Assembly (NCBI GenBank): GCA_022747635.1
Contig: JAKTNV010000003.1
Span: 16,523,086-16,587,085 of the forward strand
DNA: 64,000 nt
Direction of reading: 5' to 3'
Source of the DNA: Hetaerina americana
Lineage: Eukaryota > Arthropoda > Insecta > Odonata > Calopterygidae
This document shows, piece after piece, positions 32,139 through 44,128 of this stretch (position 1 is the first letter of the stretch; every line of letters starts with the position of its first letter). The notes below the pieces were generated by a model. It did not search any database, was not told the DNA's origin, and saw nothing but the letters and a program-made list of their open reading frames with translations. Position numbers and translations under genes: made by a program.

Positions 32139-34162
32139 GATAATGTTAGAGATTTCAGCTATTTTAAAAGTGTATGAAATAAAATTCAAACATTCTTTTA
32201 CGAGATCAACGACAATGATATCTGATCAAGCCTTAGAAGAAGGTTATCCAGTCACAAGATTGTTAGCTGAAGCTAAGTAGCCTTACTCATTAGCCGATTC
32301 TCCTATTTTACCATACAAGGTCTATTCAGCGAATACGCGAATTGGTGCGATCTGGCGGCCATGACGCGGACTATAGCCCCGGGCTAACTTGGGAGGATAT
32401 CTTTTTAATAAATAATTTTATATAAATAAAAATTCATTTAAGAGTTGGGGAATTCATCTACTGATTGTGTGACTGCAATAAAATGAAGGGTTAGAGACTT
32501 GGCGTCCTATTAGAGACTCGGTATGAAATCCCTGATGTTCAAATAATGCACTGCTTTGCTCAGAGAGTATCTCTAATTTGTAATTCATTGGCCTCCAGAA
32601 TTAAAGTTCACAATTAATGTCATTAAAAAATGGTGAATGTGGTCAAATGTAGATCACCTCAATGGCGTGTCCCAAATTAATGTACGATGAAACAGGATCA
32701 TAGGATTGGCCTTTGTTGTTTCATAATATAGTTCGTTGAGTTCCAAGAGGAAGAGTTCTTTTCACAGTCCATTAGCTGAAAGAGGATGACAATTTATTTT
32801 TAAAGTAATTATCAGTACTCAGCTAAGTTGGAAGACAATTACTGGTTGCAAAAAATGACCTACTCAGCTGAAAATATTAGAACATCTGAGTGAACTCGTT
32901 CGAAAAATTTTAGGATTGCATGAGAATATATTAATATTCTGTTGCGTAATTAATAGATTCAAAAAGGAAATTCAAATTTGAAAATAAGCGACGAAAAATT
33001 TTTAGTCGGTTTTGTAGCGATCAATTATGACAAAAAATATTGCACATATTTAAATGAATACCCAAATTTTTCTTTTGTCATTAATTTACAATTATTGTCA
33101 TATTTATGTATATTAATTATTTTGTGTATAATAATTGTATTTTTGTATTTTCACACAATTTTATAAAATAATTGTTCAAAACATTGAATCACCGTTTCAC
33201 GCAGTTAAATATTGTGATTGAGTCCATAGGCGCGATATAAACACTAAGCCAAATATCACTCACCCACGATACATGTATTAGGTGTTTTCATTCTGTTTAT
33301 TTCCTTTATTTCGTGCTAATGATTTTAAATAAGCAGTTTAATGGAAACGAATGTCAACTCGGAAAGATTATTTATTATGATGTCAAAAGATTCAAAATAA
33401 TCCCTCTTACACCAAATTCTACTCGCTGTGCATTATTTTCTTGTCATTATTTTTCATATTTCAGTTTATCATGTGGTCCAAAACCCTATTATCTTCCTGT
33501 TTCCCATTTACCCATATCCGATCTTCAATTGACCAATTTATATGTCCTCTCACCCCCATAAGCTGCAACTTGAACGTAGTGGGAATTCCTATGACCCTTT
33601 GAGATTTGCTCGGCAGGGAGAAACAATGATTCCTTCGTCTTGGTCCTCTCATATCCGGTAGAAGAGCCCGTCTAAAGGAATGCCATGCAAGGCTGGATGA
33701 AAGGCCTATGAGGCTCTGTACAATCCTGGTAGTCCGCAGGAGAGGACTTAAAATTTTCCTAGATTTCAAAAATACGATCTACGGGGTAGGCTACAATATT
33801 TAATGAAAGACTCGTAGAACGCAGGAGCAGTCTGGATTCATTCATAGAACATTCTTACTCGAAAACTTAACATGGCCAAAATCCTAATCAATTAATCCAA
33901 ATTATAGCAGCGGTTGAAGAATCGGGGTTAGTGGGTGGGGAGTACGACGTTATTGTCGGCATCGCCTGTGGTTTTTAAATTATATGCTGAGGAAGTTTTA
34001 AGAAAATCATAGGAAGGGATGGAAAAAGAAATGAAAATACCCACGGAACTAAAAGATTAAGTTACGGATGGTCTTGATTTAGTTATTCAGACACCACTAG
34101 GACAGTCGTAATTTTTGAGTGCATGACAAGTTTAATTCAAACGGAAATTGGTACATACATTA
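32139..34162. other. Unique A+T-rich DNA
   Basis: No identifiable element. The segment 33580-33770 is GC-richer and mixed in composition but unrecognised. Confidence 0.45.
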
Positions 34163-34164
34163 TA

Positions 34165-34720
34165 CAGGGTTCGTCCGGAAAATAAGTGTACTGACTACTG
34201 ATTTTTTCCCACCGTTCCAGGCGCGCCAGGCACCGCTCTGACGGGCTGCGATTGGAGGGGGGTATGTTGGCAAGCGACGCTGAAAAAGGCAGTCGGCTCT
34301 GAGCTGTGGTGTAGTGAGGAGCTCTGTTAACGCGAACCTCCACGCTCGACCCACGTCACGGAACGCGATGCCGAAGTTTTTGGAGCAGCGTTATTCCATC
34401 AAATTTGCGGTAAAGCTTGGGAAATCGTCTACCGAAACTGTCGGTATGATTAACCAGGCTTACGGGGAGTCAGCCATTCCAGAAACATGATCTTTCGGTG
34501 GCACAAGATGTTCGTGGAGGGCAGAGAAGAGGTCGACGACGAGTCTTCGAGAGGTTCCCGATGATGCCTTCGCGGGAGCGTTCCAGGAATGAGAACGCCG
34601 CTGGAACAAGTGTATCGACTCACAAGGGTCCTATTTTGAGGAATATTAGCTTAAGATATGTAAAAGTGTAATAAATTTTTTTTCCTGAGCTCAGTACACT
34701 TATTTTCCGAACGAACCCAG
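34165..34720 (+). mobile_element. Non-autonomous mariner derivative, copy 2
   Basis: Sister of 10129-10855: same ~30-bp terminal repeats (CAGGGTTCGTCCGGAAAATA at 34165), same leader and C-terminal tail, TA at 34163-34164 and 34721-34722. It is 556 bp long. Relative to copy 1 it has an additional ~178-bp deletion but retains 8 bp that copy 1 has lost. A few substitutions distinguish the right terminal repeat (CCGAACG for CCGGACG). Confidence 0.92.
34368..34649 (+). pseudogene. Mariner transposase remnant, further shortened
   Basis: The frame opens MPKFLEQRYSIKFAVKLGKS at 34368, runs to GMINQAYGESA, then a 2-bp loss (CATTCCAG where copy 1 has CATGTCCAG) leads to an early stop. IFRWHKMFVEGREEVDD is still visible in another frame. 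The second HTH is deleted, and the sequence jumps to the C-terminal tail (REVPDDAFAG to QGSYFEEY, stop at 34647-34649). It encodes nothing functional. Confidence 0.88.
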
Positions 34721-34722
34721 TA

Positions 34723-35195
34723 TGACCGAGGAAAACGATTGAATTGGAATACTCTCTGAATCTCAAGAAATGAGAGCCATATTGCATTGTAATTGGAGAA
34801 AATATCACAAAAGAATGGATGAAATTCGTAGGGTTTCTGCATTATATTTTTGGGATATAGTCATAGTAATTAAATTGATCGAGACTCTTTGTGGGGTATA
34901 GATCTGCTTGCTACGTACAAAAACTTGGTATTCAAAGCGGAGAAGGAACGCAGACTGGAGTATATTTCCATGGGTTCAGAGAAAGGTGGAAGAGAACGCT
35001 TGATACAATGATAAATAAACGAAAAAAATGCTCTTTAGGGTGGAGAAGAGAATCCATCCGGCAAATTAGAAAATGAATATGACAACAGATAGCGTCGATG
35101 ATGATATACTGAAAGATGGTATAGAAACGGAGAATGCTTGGGTAAGGAAAAGGGACAAAGAGATATCTGCCATCGGTGTTTTTCTATTCTATTAT
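34723..35195. other. Unique A+T-rich DNA
   Basis: No recognisable feature; a 61-codon frame at 34891-35076 is unrecognised. Confidence 0.4.
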
Positions 35196-35290
35196 ATTTT
35201 ATATTCTAGATGGTACCCTGCAAAACACCCCTAGGATGTCCAGCAGGGGGTGATTACACACCAGGCATTCCACAGCCAAAATTAAGTTTT
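35196..35290 (-). mobile_element. CR1/L2-like LINE 3'-UTR fragment
   Basis: Minus-strand sequence contains GGCTGTGGAATGCCTGGTGT, TAATCACCCCCTGCTGGACA, and ends near GCAGGGTACCATCTAGA. The TAATCACCCCCTGC core is shared with the 3' UTR of the LINE at 21720, and the ending resembles LINE tails of the (GTAGAT)n type. Coding sequence is not recognisable upstream. Confidence 0.65.
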
Positions 35291-36430
35291 TTTTATTTTC
35301 AATATATTTCTGTAAAATAATTAAAACGAGAAAGATCATGGCACCCAAAGGTATCTAGTTATTAGGTTTCCATATAGGTAGCAGAAGAAGAAAAGACTAA
35401 CGTCAAAATATGTTTCCTTATCCTTCAGAAGTGCCTTAAATATCGTGAAGTATCTTTTCGGTGTCGCTAAAAACTTACCTCGACACGATAGGTAGGTTAT
35501 GTAATAATAGTTATTTAATGTATTAAAGTTTTTCGAAGAGGAATCCAATGCTTCTGCCAATCTTCAATTACTAGGTAACAATGACTAGGAAGAAAGTATA
35601 TTTCAAATTGAAGGCTTACCTCTGCCATTTGTCTGACTTCCACCGGGACATCTTAGAATTATGAATGAAAATTACAGGTAAATTATTGGTATTTATGGGC
35701 AGAGTAAGATATTAGATCACAGAGAAAAGCAACCTTTTAACGGAAAATCCCATGCATTAAATTTCTAGAGGAACGGCAATGCTAAAAGGCATCATAATGT
35801 TGATTGTTTAGCAATTCATGAAGTGATAAGGCAGTCCTGGTTGATGGTGGGTTAAGTGAATACGCAGGTGTTGTTACACTAAGCCTGGCTCTATCACGAG
35901 TATAACGGAAGGTATCTTATTTAGTAAAGAATAGGTTTTAATGATTCAAAGTATTCTTTAGTACATTCAATGTTCTCTGTGACTGATGGTTACATGGAAA
36001 ATTTTCTTACTTGAGTCATTAACTGCGAGTATTGGCAGAGGTATTGGTGTAGGCGGCGTTTAATGACTAATGAAAAGCAACGCAGCTAATTTTTACTTTT
36101 ATAAACGTTTCGTACACATAATAAGTAATTAGCAACAACGTAATTTATCGTTATCATTTTTACAACTCATGGAAAAGGAATTATATTCTATTGAGAAATA
36201 ATAAATAAATATTTCAATGGAGCGTAAATATGTAAATAAATCGCAAATTCACCAACACAGAGAACGATCTAATCGCCGAGCGGCTGCGGAACCTAATCAC
36301 TACGGCAAAAAGCAAATGATATCTCGTAATGCATTAAAATTATCTCGCTGATTCATGGTAGCAATTAGTTCCACTGGTAATGTAGTCATAAAATCAAGCC
36401 ACAATGCATGTGTGCAGTATAAATTCAATT
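35291..36430. other. A+T-rich DNA, no feature seen
   Basis: No supported gene or repeat. The part from 36250 is higher in complexity and contains several TAAT and ATTA motifs. Confidence 0.4.
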
Positions 36431-37260
36431 GCACAAACGTATTTCTCTCCTCAACGGACGAAACTGAATGGGTAAGGTCGGGACTATTAATGTCCGCGGG
36501 TTTGCCGGTGTCCCGGGGCGCACACTCAAAAGAGCGAACGATCGATGACGCCCACGGCGACAACAAAAGCGGAAAGGTAAAAATGTGTAAATCAATCGAC
36601 AGGGCGTCGATTTTCAGTTTCGGTGTGGACTCATTTTCTAGAGTCGGAAAACATTGGAGGGAGGAAAAGAGAGGGATATGAAGGAAGCCCAAAAGGAAGG
36701 AGAAAAGAGATGGGTTCCGGCTTTTGAACTCTCATGACCTCTCTCTCGCCCCAACAACCGAAGGCCATTATCCCTTCCGTCCACCAGTCAACCCTTGCGC
36801 ACCCCTACTCTACGCCCCCTCATGTCGCTCTCTCCGGTTCTCTTCGCCCCTTCCCAGCATTTGGCCCACTTACTCATTGGTGACAGGGTTCGAACGCAAA
36901 TCCCCATATTACAACCAGACGTGCCAGCCTTTCCCCGAACCCACGAACCACCGCCATTGTCATTTTCAGAGCCACTTCAGGCCGACCAGCCCCGTTCCTC
37001 TCCTTACCCTCGACTGGCGATAAAGCGTCTCCTCCGAGGAGGGAGGCTATAATGTGTGTGAGAGCAAACAACGAGGCTCGGTCTGGGAAAATACCTTTAT
37101 CTCAGCGAGAGGTGAAGCCATGCCGGGGAGTCTACTGAGGGAAGTTTCAGGGGAACAGGATATCCCGGGCAAAATCCACTCTTTCGCCTTCTCCGCCCAT
37201 ACGTATTTGTCTATGTACATGTACGAGTCCACTTGATTCAAGGAAAGAGCGAATCTCTTT
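36431..37260. other. GC-rich patch
   Basis: The composition is GC-rich with a pyrimidine-rich plus strand from 36730 to 37020 (CTCTCTCGCCCC, TCCGGTTCTCTTCGCCCC). Frames on both strands are Pro/Ser-rich or short, with no domain. No gene is called. Confidence 0.4.
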
Positions 37261-37473
37261 CATTCCAGTTTAATTACTCTTTCTCCCCAGTTAATCCTCT
37301 TCGCGGAAAGTTCATTTCCATCCGACTTCCACTCGAGGACGGTTGGGTTCGTCGCTCGCAACGCGAATTCACTTAGAAGGATTTCAACCCGCCAAGCAAT
37401 CATGATAAACGTGTGTGCTTGGAATATACATGTATAAACGTATACTGCATGCATACGGGTGTAGGTGTAGTTT

Positions 37474-37627
37474 TGAGGGGAGGCGACCGACAGCTAAGGT
37501 CATTTGCGCCATAGGGGAAGGACAGGAAAGGATGAAGGGTGGAGAGAAACCCGGCGTCGGCATTAGCCTACTCTTTACGAAAGGCGCCAAGGGGTCCGCG
37601 GCTTAACGTCCCATCCGACGGACGGCC
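37474..37627 (-). mobile_element. tRNA-derived SINE, body of copy 2
   Basis: The minus strand reads CCGTCGGATGGGACGTTAAG, CCGCGGACCCCTTGGCGCC, GTAGGCTAATGCCGACGCCG and CCTTAGCTGTCGGTCG, matching the body of the SINE at 11312-11450 in order and spacing. The tRNA-like head is missing, consistent with 5' truncation. It is slightly closer to a GC-rich ancestral form than copy 1. Confidence 0.8.
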
Positions 37628-37819
37628 ACATGCATACGTATGTGTATATAAACATACACACATATTGCCATACATGAGTGGCGTTTTTACTTTGAAGATA
37701 ACCTAATAAAAGCTGAGGCTCTGATATTGCGGATAATTAGGTGTGGTACCAATCTTAAAGGTGGTGGTATTTTATTTTCAGTTTAAAAAATTCATTTCTG
37801 TTATATTTAGCGCGAATAT

Positions 37820-38066
37820 GGGTCGCGCTAGTCCAGGGGTAGAGCGTTGGACTACTGACCGGAGGGCCAAGGATTGATTCCCGGACAAGCCTCTCTGAGC
37901 ACCTACAGCTCCACCCAAGATATGTGATTTTTCGGGTAGAAATCTTTCTGGGGAACCATAACCGGGGAAAGGAACCGGACCACCCACCCTGATGTGTGAA
38001 TGCCACACGCCGTCGGGCTTAGTACTGGTTGAACTCAACCATCACTTACCATACCGGCCTTAGGGT
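37820..38066 (+). mobile_element. tRNA-derived SINE (different family)
   Basis: The head is strongly tRNA-like: GGTCGCGCTAGTCCAGGGGT, AGAGCGTTGGACTACTGACC, GGAGGGCCAAGGATTGATTC, CCGG. It has a recognisable A-box region and a B box (GGATTGATTCC, one or two changes from GGTTCGATTCC). A body of about 180 bp follows (CTGAGCACCTACAGCTCCAC, ACCGGGGAAAGGAACCGGAC). As a true tRNA gene it fails: the acceptor stem is not paired and there is no clear terminator after the head. Confidence 0.75.
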
Positions 38067-39394
38067 TGATTATTGTGTTTGTGGTTTTTTTATGGGTCGA
38101 ATATATATAACATTCTAAAGTGGTTAGTGAAGATTCCATGAGATCGAAAGATAACCCCTAGAGTTTAGTGTTTTAATGGATTTCAATAAATTAACCTCCG
38201 TGTCTTTCAATTTATTTCCTTCGGCCATAGAGTTTATGGCGAGTCGGCAGGTACTAATTCGGCTACTTAATCCGTGTGCTTTCGATGGGATTGCAAATGA
38301 AGACATACCAACAATGGTTTAGTGCACTAGACAGTAGGTAAACCATATACGAATCCAGCTACGAATTAAATCATATATGAAATTACTGTGCAGAACCTAT
38401 AATGAATAATGGCAAAACCAAACTGATGGCCCATGTAACGTAAGAAAAAATGATGAAAAATGTATGTAAATTTGGCAAATAAGTAGAAATATTTTGAACT
38501 ATAGATAGTTTCAGCTTCAGCAACCATTATTACTTGGCAGAACAAGCTGAGAACAGTTTCCCCGGAATGAATTTAAGGTTCCGAATACGTAAGTCCAGCT
38601 GCAAAGTATGTGTAGCCACTAACATTATTGTTATTAGGAGTCATTTACACAACATAACGATAGCTGGTATCCTTTCAACGATGTCACAAATATTCCATGT
38701 TAAGATTTACCGAATGCCAATACTATGATATTTTCACTAATCAATAAGCTACAATTTAAAAAATGACATTAATGGGCATCAGGGGAAGCAATTAGATGCT
38801 TCTCTAAGGAGGACTAGCATTGATAGGGAATTACAGTGCTTGATAAACCAATGGGATACAAGGCGGAGTAAGGAGGAAAGAGTCAGTTCTTAGCCGGGAG
38901 GGATAAAAGAAGTTTATGAAACAGCTCATTTGTGGAAATGTATGTTACTTATACTCCCAAGGAGTAATTCTGATAAAATTCTGTTGGTCTTAGCATCAGG
39001 GGGTACTTCGGCATCTCAAGAGACCATCTGAATCGGTGGTCAAGCCTGATAAGTATCCAAACAGCCGAATGAGATAAAATATGCCTACAGAATAAGAAAT
39101 ATTTGCATTACGTGAGGCGCGTACAAAGGAATAGGTAATTGACATCGACCAATTCCGTAATTCTTTTGCAGGTATATTAGAATAGTCATTGTTCAACTAT
39201 GAACACGAATAAATTTAGCTTAAGACCAAAACCTACAGCTCTGTCAAATACGATAGCGTCAGTGAATTTTCTTCATATCATTTGTCTGGTTTGAGATGGG
39301 AATGTTGACGTTTAGTTACATACGAGCCACAATAATCAATCCAAAGGTTGGTTTTGATCGGTGAAGGTAGATTCCATCTCATCTTAGCCCTACT
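38067..39394. other. A+T-rich unique DNA
   Basis: No feature recognised. Confidence 0.45.
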
Positions 39395-39588
39395 GCGTGT
39401 GAAATTCACAAATTACGGCTCTGGGAGGCATTCTCTTTTCGTGTGCCACCTGCTTTTTCCCACGTTTTCAATTCAATCGTCAAGGATATCAGAGCTGGTG
39501 GTGTCCAAAGGCACCCTTTCGTTTTGAACTCAGGTCCCTCCGACCAGTAGCCGAACTTAACCTGCTAAGCCACTACGCCGTGCCTGAC
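39395..39588 (-). mobile_element. tRNA-derived SINE (third type)
   Basis: The minus strand begins GGCACGGCGTAGTGGCTTAG, CAGGTTAAG and continues to GGGACCTGAGTTCAAAACG, giving A-box (TAGTGGCTTAGCAGG) and B-box-like (GAGTTCAAAAC) elements at tRNA spacing. A body of about 110 bp follows. No second copy was found in the window, so its status as a repeat rests on the tRNA-like head alone. Confidence 0.55.
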
Positions 39589-40200
39589 TTTATTTTAAAG
39601 GAGAAAAAATTATTGCAGGTGTTGTGCAAAACTCAAATTAGCAGGAAACGCGAAGCATTAAATTATTTCTGGCACATTTAACCATCCTATTAGTAATGAT
39701 GTGAAATTTTTATGGAAAAATTGTGCATATATGATTATATTCCGGGTATTTTATTATTCCTTCGTGAAGGAAGGTGAATAAAAGTACCAGATGAATTAAG
39801 TTTCGACAATCCAATGACCAGATATCGGAAACGAAACTATGGGGTGCTTCTTTAGAAAAAGCCTACATACATACCCAGTTCGCCGGAGTCGGTTCAGCCC
39901 TGCCAATAAAAACCTCAATATTTAGTTACGAAAGGAAAATTACTCTCTCGCTAATTTGTTAGAGCACATGAAGAGCAATAAATTAATAGATCTGATTGAG
40001 ATTAATAAGGGTGTCATAGACGCTGTACTAAAGGCATTGGCAATAAGGAGACCCTAAAAGACCACAAGAGGGTTGGAAATAATTAAGATCCCACAGCCTC
40101 TCCAACATACCCACCGGCAACTCATCACAGGGCCACTCCCACTTACAACACTCCCTTAAATAACACCCCTTGTTCATTTGTTTATTTACTCGTGAAGAGG
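39589..40200. other. A+T-rich unique DNA
   Basis: Nothing recognised. Confidence 0.4.
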
Positions 40201-40760
40201 GCTACTCCCTCGCACTCATCTCAGGATGCCCCTCCACATGTATCGATCCGACTTACACTCAAGTGGTGCACGGAACCTTGACGTCACGGCTCCAAGGGGG
40301 GAGGTGGAAAAAGGGATGGGTCTCTGGAGGGAGGAGCAGATCACAAAGGGAGTACGAGGCTTGGAAGAGAAGATGCAGAGGAAGGGCGGAGGCTGAGAAG
40401 CTGAGCGGAGGAGTGGTGACAAAGAAGCTCCTCGCGACGGCGGCGATTTTGTGAGGCAGGGAGATTTCTGTGAGGATCCAAAAGTGGGAAGGGGGACAGG
40501 GTCCGATGAGGGAAGTGGGAGGGAGGCATGAGGGGAGAAAAAGAGTTGGGGCGAAGGGATTTAAAAAAATAAGGGCTAGGTCGAGGAGGAGTACGTGAGG
40601 CACTTTCTGAATCACACAAAGCGCTGAGAAGGGGTTTCCTCTCCAGGGAAAACCTAAAAACCACCTCCTTACGCACGAAACTCCTATTGAATGAGTGGGT
40701 GAGGGAGGACCGAGGGGGATTCACTCACTACTTACCCGCGTGCTAACGCCAACATTACCC
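40201..40760. other. GC-rich, purine-skewed patch
   Basis: The plus strand is G/A-rich (40290-40590: GGAGGGAGGAGCAGATC, GGAAGGGCGGAGGCTGAG). Long frames on both strands are skewed in composition and without domains. Confidence 0.4.
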
Positions 40761-41590
40761 TTCGGAATGCACACGTACAGGTGATGAATGGGGTGAGATA
40801 CAACCCACGCATTTTCTATCTGCGGGCTTCTTCATTGTGTCCGTATTATATGGCACGGTAAAACATCTCAATGTCACAAATACGCCACTATATAGACCGC
40901 AATGAAGAGAAGGGCGTCAGAGGCGCATATCACAGGGGCCATCAAGCTGCAGGCCGTCGTAACAGCAACAATTGGCAATTATCACTACCTACCGAGTGTG
41001 GGTTCACCCATCTATGGAATTCATCAATCATCTGAAACACTGCACGACAATAAAAAATCATAGATATCGCATAGCAAGATAATTGAGGCAAAGCGTGCTC
41101 ATTATCCATTACCACAATTGATATGAAAGCGATTTAATGATCGTAACAGTAAATGCAAGGCAATTCCTGCCCATGAATAACTCATAGGAATAAATTCACT
41201 GGTATCTAGATTAATGGCCACAGGTGGAAGTAAGTGTGGCATGCATTAAATAGATGCTTTACGCTTGCAAATTCCATCCTTCTTCCAGCCACTAAGAAAC
41301 ACGTCAAAGGGAAGAATGAGGTTTCATAGAGAATTACAATTACGCTCTACATACCCCAACCGGTCATTAGTGAAGAATTGAAAATCGTCTCCCCGAGGCA
41401 AATGAGAAAAATGTTTTACCACTCGAATATATGTAAAAAATATCCGAAGCACACTCATTCCATGCCCTCGGAATCCCTTGACAAATTCAAACGAAGTAGT
41501 GAAAGGGAGATTTTTCTTCCAGAGCAAATTAAAGCGGTCACTTAATTAATGAACAGCTATTATGGTTCAGGGATGCTATTTCCGTCAGGG
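40761..41590. other. High-complexity non-coding segment
   Basis: No frame or repeat. Between 40850 and 41230 many short motifs resembling homeodomain sites occur (CAATTATCAC, TTTAATGATC, ATTAATGGCC). This suggests, but does not show, a cis-regulatory region. Confidence 0.25.
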
Positions 41591-42240
41591 GAACGAGTAG
41601 TGAGTGAGTGACATGACAGAATGAATGAAGGCACCCGAAATGCAAACTCTCCGCTCATTACCGACGAAGACCCTTACCTTTTCAGTGGACCGCAAGGAGT
41701 GCGTGTGGGTCAAGTCAGGATGCGTAAACACACCTTCGGAGATGAAATGGGTGAGGTCAGGGCAGCAGAGAGGAGAGAGAGAGACACACACACTCTCGTC
41801 CCGCGAGGTTCGCCGTGTTGGGATCGGTAGGCGAGGTTCGAATGCCGTCTGCCGGTTGGTTCCACCCTCTCCCGCCAGATGGAATAGCCCGTCACGAGAA
41901 TTCACAAAGCACTCGATTGCGCACAGTTACTGCTTCAAGAAAGGGTGACGTAGATATCGCCACCGAATGGTCTCTCCACGATGCTCACTTTTTCTCCCCC
42001 TCTTTCATGTACAGGGTAGGGGAAGTGAAGCGGGTGGCGGGCAGCCGAGGGGATATTATTCATTCCGCTCTCGTCCCTGGAGAGGTACGCCAAACCAAAC
42101 CTGTGATTTCATGCTCCATTTGTCTAGTGAAAAGTATGCGGATTTTAATAGATGTTTTCCCACCACTCTGCTTGCGGAGATTCGAAGAAGAGATCCGGTC
42201 CTGGGAGCCGATAAATTTCATTTGGTTGCTATAGGGTCAT
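41591..42240. other. GC-rich patch
   Basis: Mixed GC-rich sequence with a GAGAGAGAGACACACACAC tract (41771-41790). Overlapping frames on both strands (41585-42242) are mutually exclusive shadows with no recognisable domain. Confidence 0.4.
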
Positions 42241-43894
42241 AAAAATGCTGAACGCGTACTGTGATTGCCATATTGAAATGCGCAGGCGGACGACCGAAGA
42301 ATCTAAATGACTTTTCCCACCTTCAACTGAGATTTTTTCAGGGATCATAGATCGGGGGGCAAGGGCTTGATGTAGCCATGCGAAAATGCTGGCTTCCCTC
42401 TTGGATTGGTATGCTTCCTCTGACAAAAAAACTGTCGTTTCAAGTAAGCATTCAAACTGAGAGACTGTACACTAGCACTGTACACAAGCACTTCGACCAC
42501 ATGTCTTTACATTAAATTTCACCAGCTGAATGAGTTACGATGTAAAATGATGATCGCATGACCGATTTGTATTGTTTGGTTCATATGGTTAACTGTCTTT
42601 ACTAATTCAATTAAATATAATGTCACAAATTACAGATTAACAAAAATATCATTCAATCACTTTGTATTCAAATGATTTTTAATAACTGACATGGATATAA
42701 TTAATTGCACTGTTTGGATTATCGTCTGCCAAAGTCGTCACTGCAAAATACTGTAGGACAAGATATACCCCTTCGCGCGAAAAGCCTCTAGAAATACCCC
42801 TACGTGTACAAGAAATATAAATCTCCATAGAGCCGGAAAAAATGGAAGTTGCCTCCTTTAATATTTATTGTAGGTATATACTGATAATGAATGGGTGATC
42901 GCAAAAAGAGGAAAGTGACCTTAAAACATGCATAAACATTAGTCTCACACTAAAAATGTTTTCAAAGTTGCAGTCCATTCCGAGAACAATTCTCTTAGAA
43001 TAATTCTTTCTTCACTTTTTGGTCAATGTATATGTGTCTTGGACTTCTCTTTGGAGTTAAAACTTGCGCCATTTGTTAATGTATTTGATTCGGGATAAAC
43101 TATACAAATGTACTGTAAGTGACGACTGAATGACCTTGTTTGATTGCAATGAATTGCTCAGCTCTCAAAGTGCATCCAATTCAACTGCGTTTATCTATTT
43201 ACCAAATTACGAGATACTATTACATGTTATGAATGACCATTAAAAATAAAAATAATTTTAGACATTAAATGCCTTGGTTACTACGCCAAGGACATTTCTG
43301 CACATCCCGACATTTAAGTGGTATGTTGCAATAAAGGTAATATATGGATAATTCGAAGGATTTCATTTTATTCTATCTCTCACTAACTTCAGAAGTGGTT
43401 AAGTTTTTGGTAATCAATTTGGATACTTACTGAACTTTGTGGACAGCATTAATATTTAATTCTAAACGCCGAAGATTTTATTCAGTATCTTACTTCTCAC
43501 GATGTGAAAATACTGTATTTAATGGCTTTTCATTAGCATTCATCGCTTCATTGTCGCATAATCGTTTTTGTACGCCACAACTGCACGTGTCACACGTTTT
43601 GATCACAGTTTACGTTGGAGTTTTGTCTGATACACGTGGAAGGATGACAAGCTTAATTCCATTAGGTATAAGGGGCACTTTTACCAACTCCAAGGCAGCG
43701 TCGTTCAACACGATGAAAAAAGGTGCATTGTACCAACTATCGAGATGGATAGTGATAATGACCAAAAAATTATTTTAACTACGACGAAGAACGAAAAACA
43801 CCTCCTAATTGAGTGTAAAGTGTTCGGGAAGCCATTTGCACTTCATAGGCATATGAGATTTTAATGTGAGGAACGTTTTGAAAGCTTGTATTAT
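42241..43894. other. A+T-rich unique DNA
   Basis: A frame at 43437-43778 has no family signature. No repeats recognised. Confidence 0.45.
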
Positions 43895-44128
43895 TATTTT
43901 TCGGTATTCCACCAGTTAAGGTAGGTAAGTATTAGATGGACAGAGGCTATACAAGGGTAAAATGATAATTCCCTTGTCTCTCGCTGCAAAACCACCTGAC
44001 ATCCAACACTAAAATTAGCCCTTTTTCAATTCCGTCCAACATTACTTTCCTATTTCTATCCCTTCCTCGTTTACCTAACATTCTTCCTTCTATCACAGCC
44101 TTCAAAATTCAATCGTCGGTCAAAATTG
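43895..44128 (-). mobile_element. RTE-like LINE, degenerate 3' fragment
   Basis: The 3' signature survives in altered form (CGGTATTCCACCAGTTAAGG after a TTATTATTTTT tail). It is followed by sequence aligning to the family's final coding blocks (TTCCGTCCAACATTACTTTC, CCTCGTTTACCTAACATTCT, TCTATCACAGCC). It stops at about 44128. It is among the most diverged RTE copies here. Confidence 0.75.

Noticed and set aside
37820..37890. Possible functional tRNA gene
   Set aside because: A and B boxes are present, but no closed acceptor stem or adjacent pol III terminator is seen, and a SINE-like body follows.
41585..42242. Protein-coding gene in overlapping frames of up to 139 codons
   Set aside because: Frames on both strands conflict, no domain is recognised, and GC-rich composition favours long chance frames.
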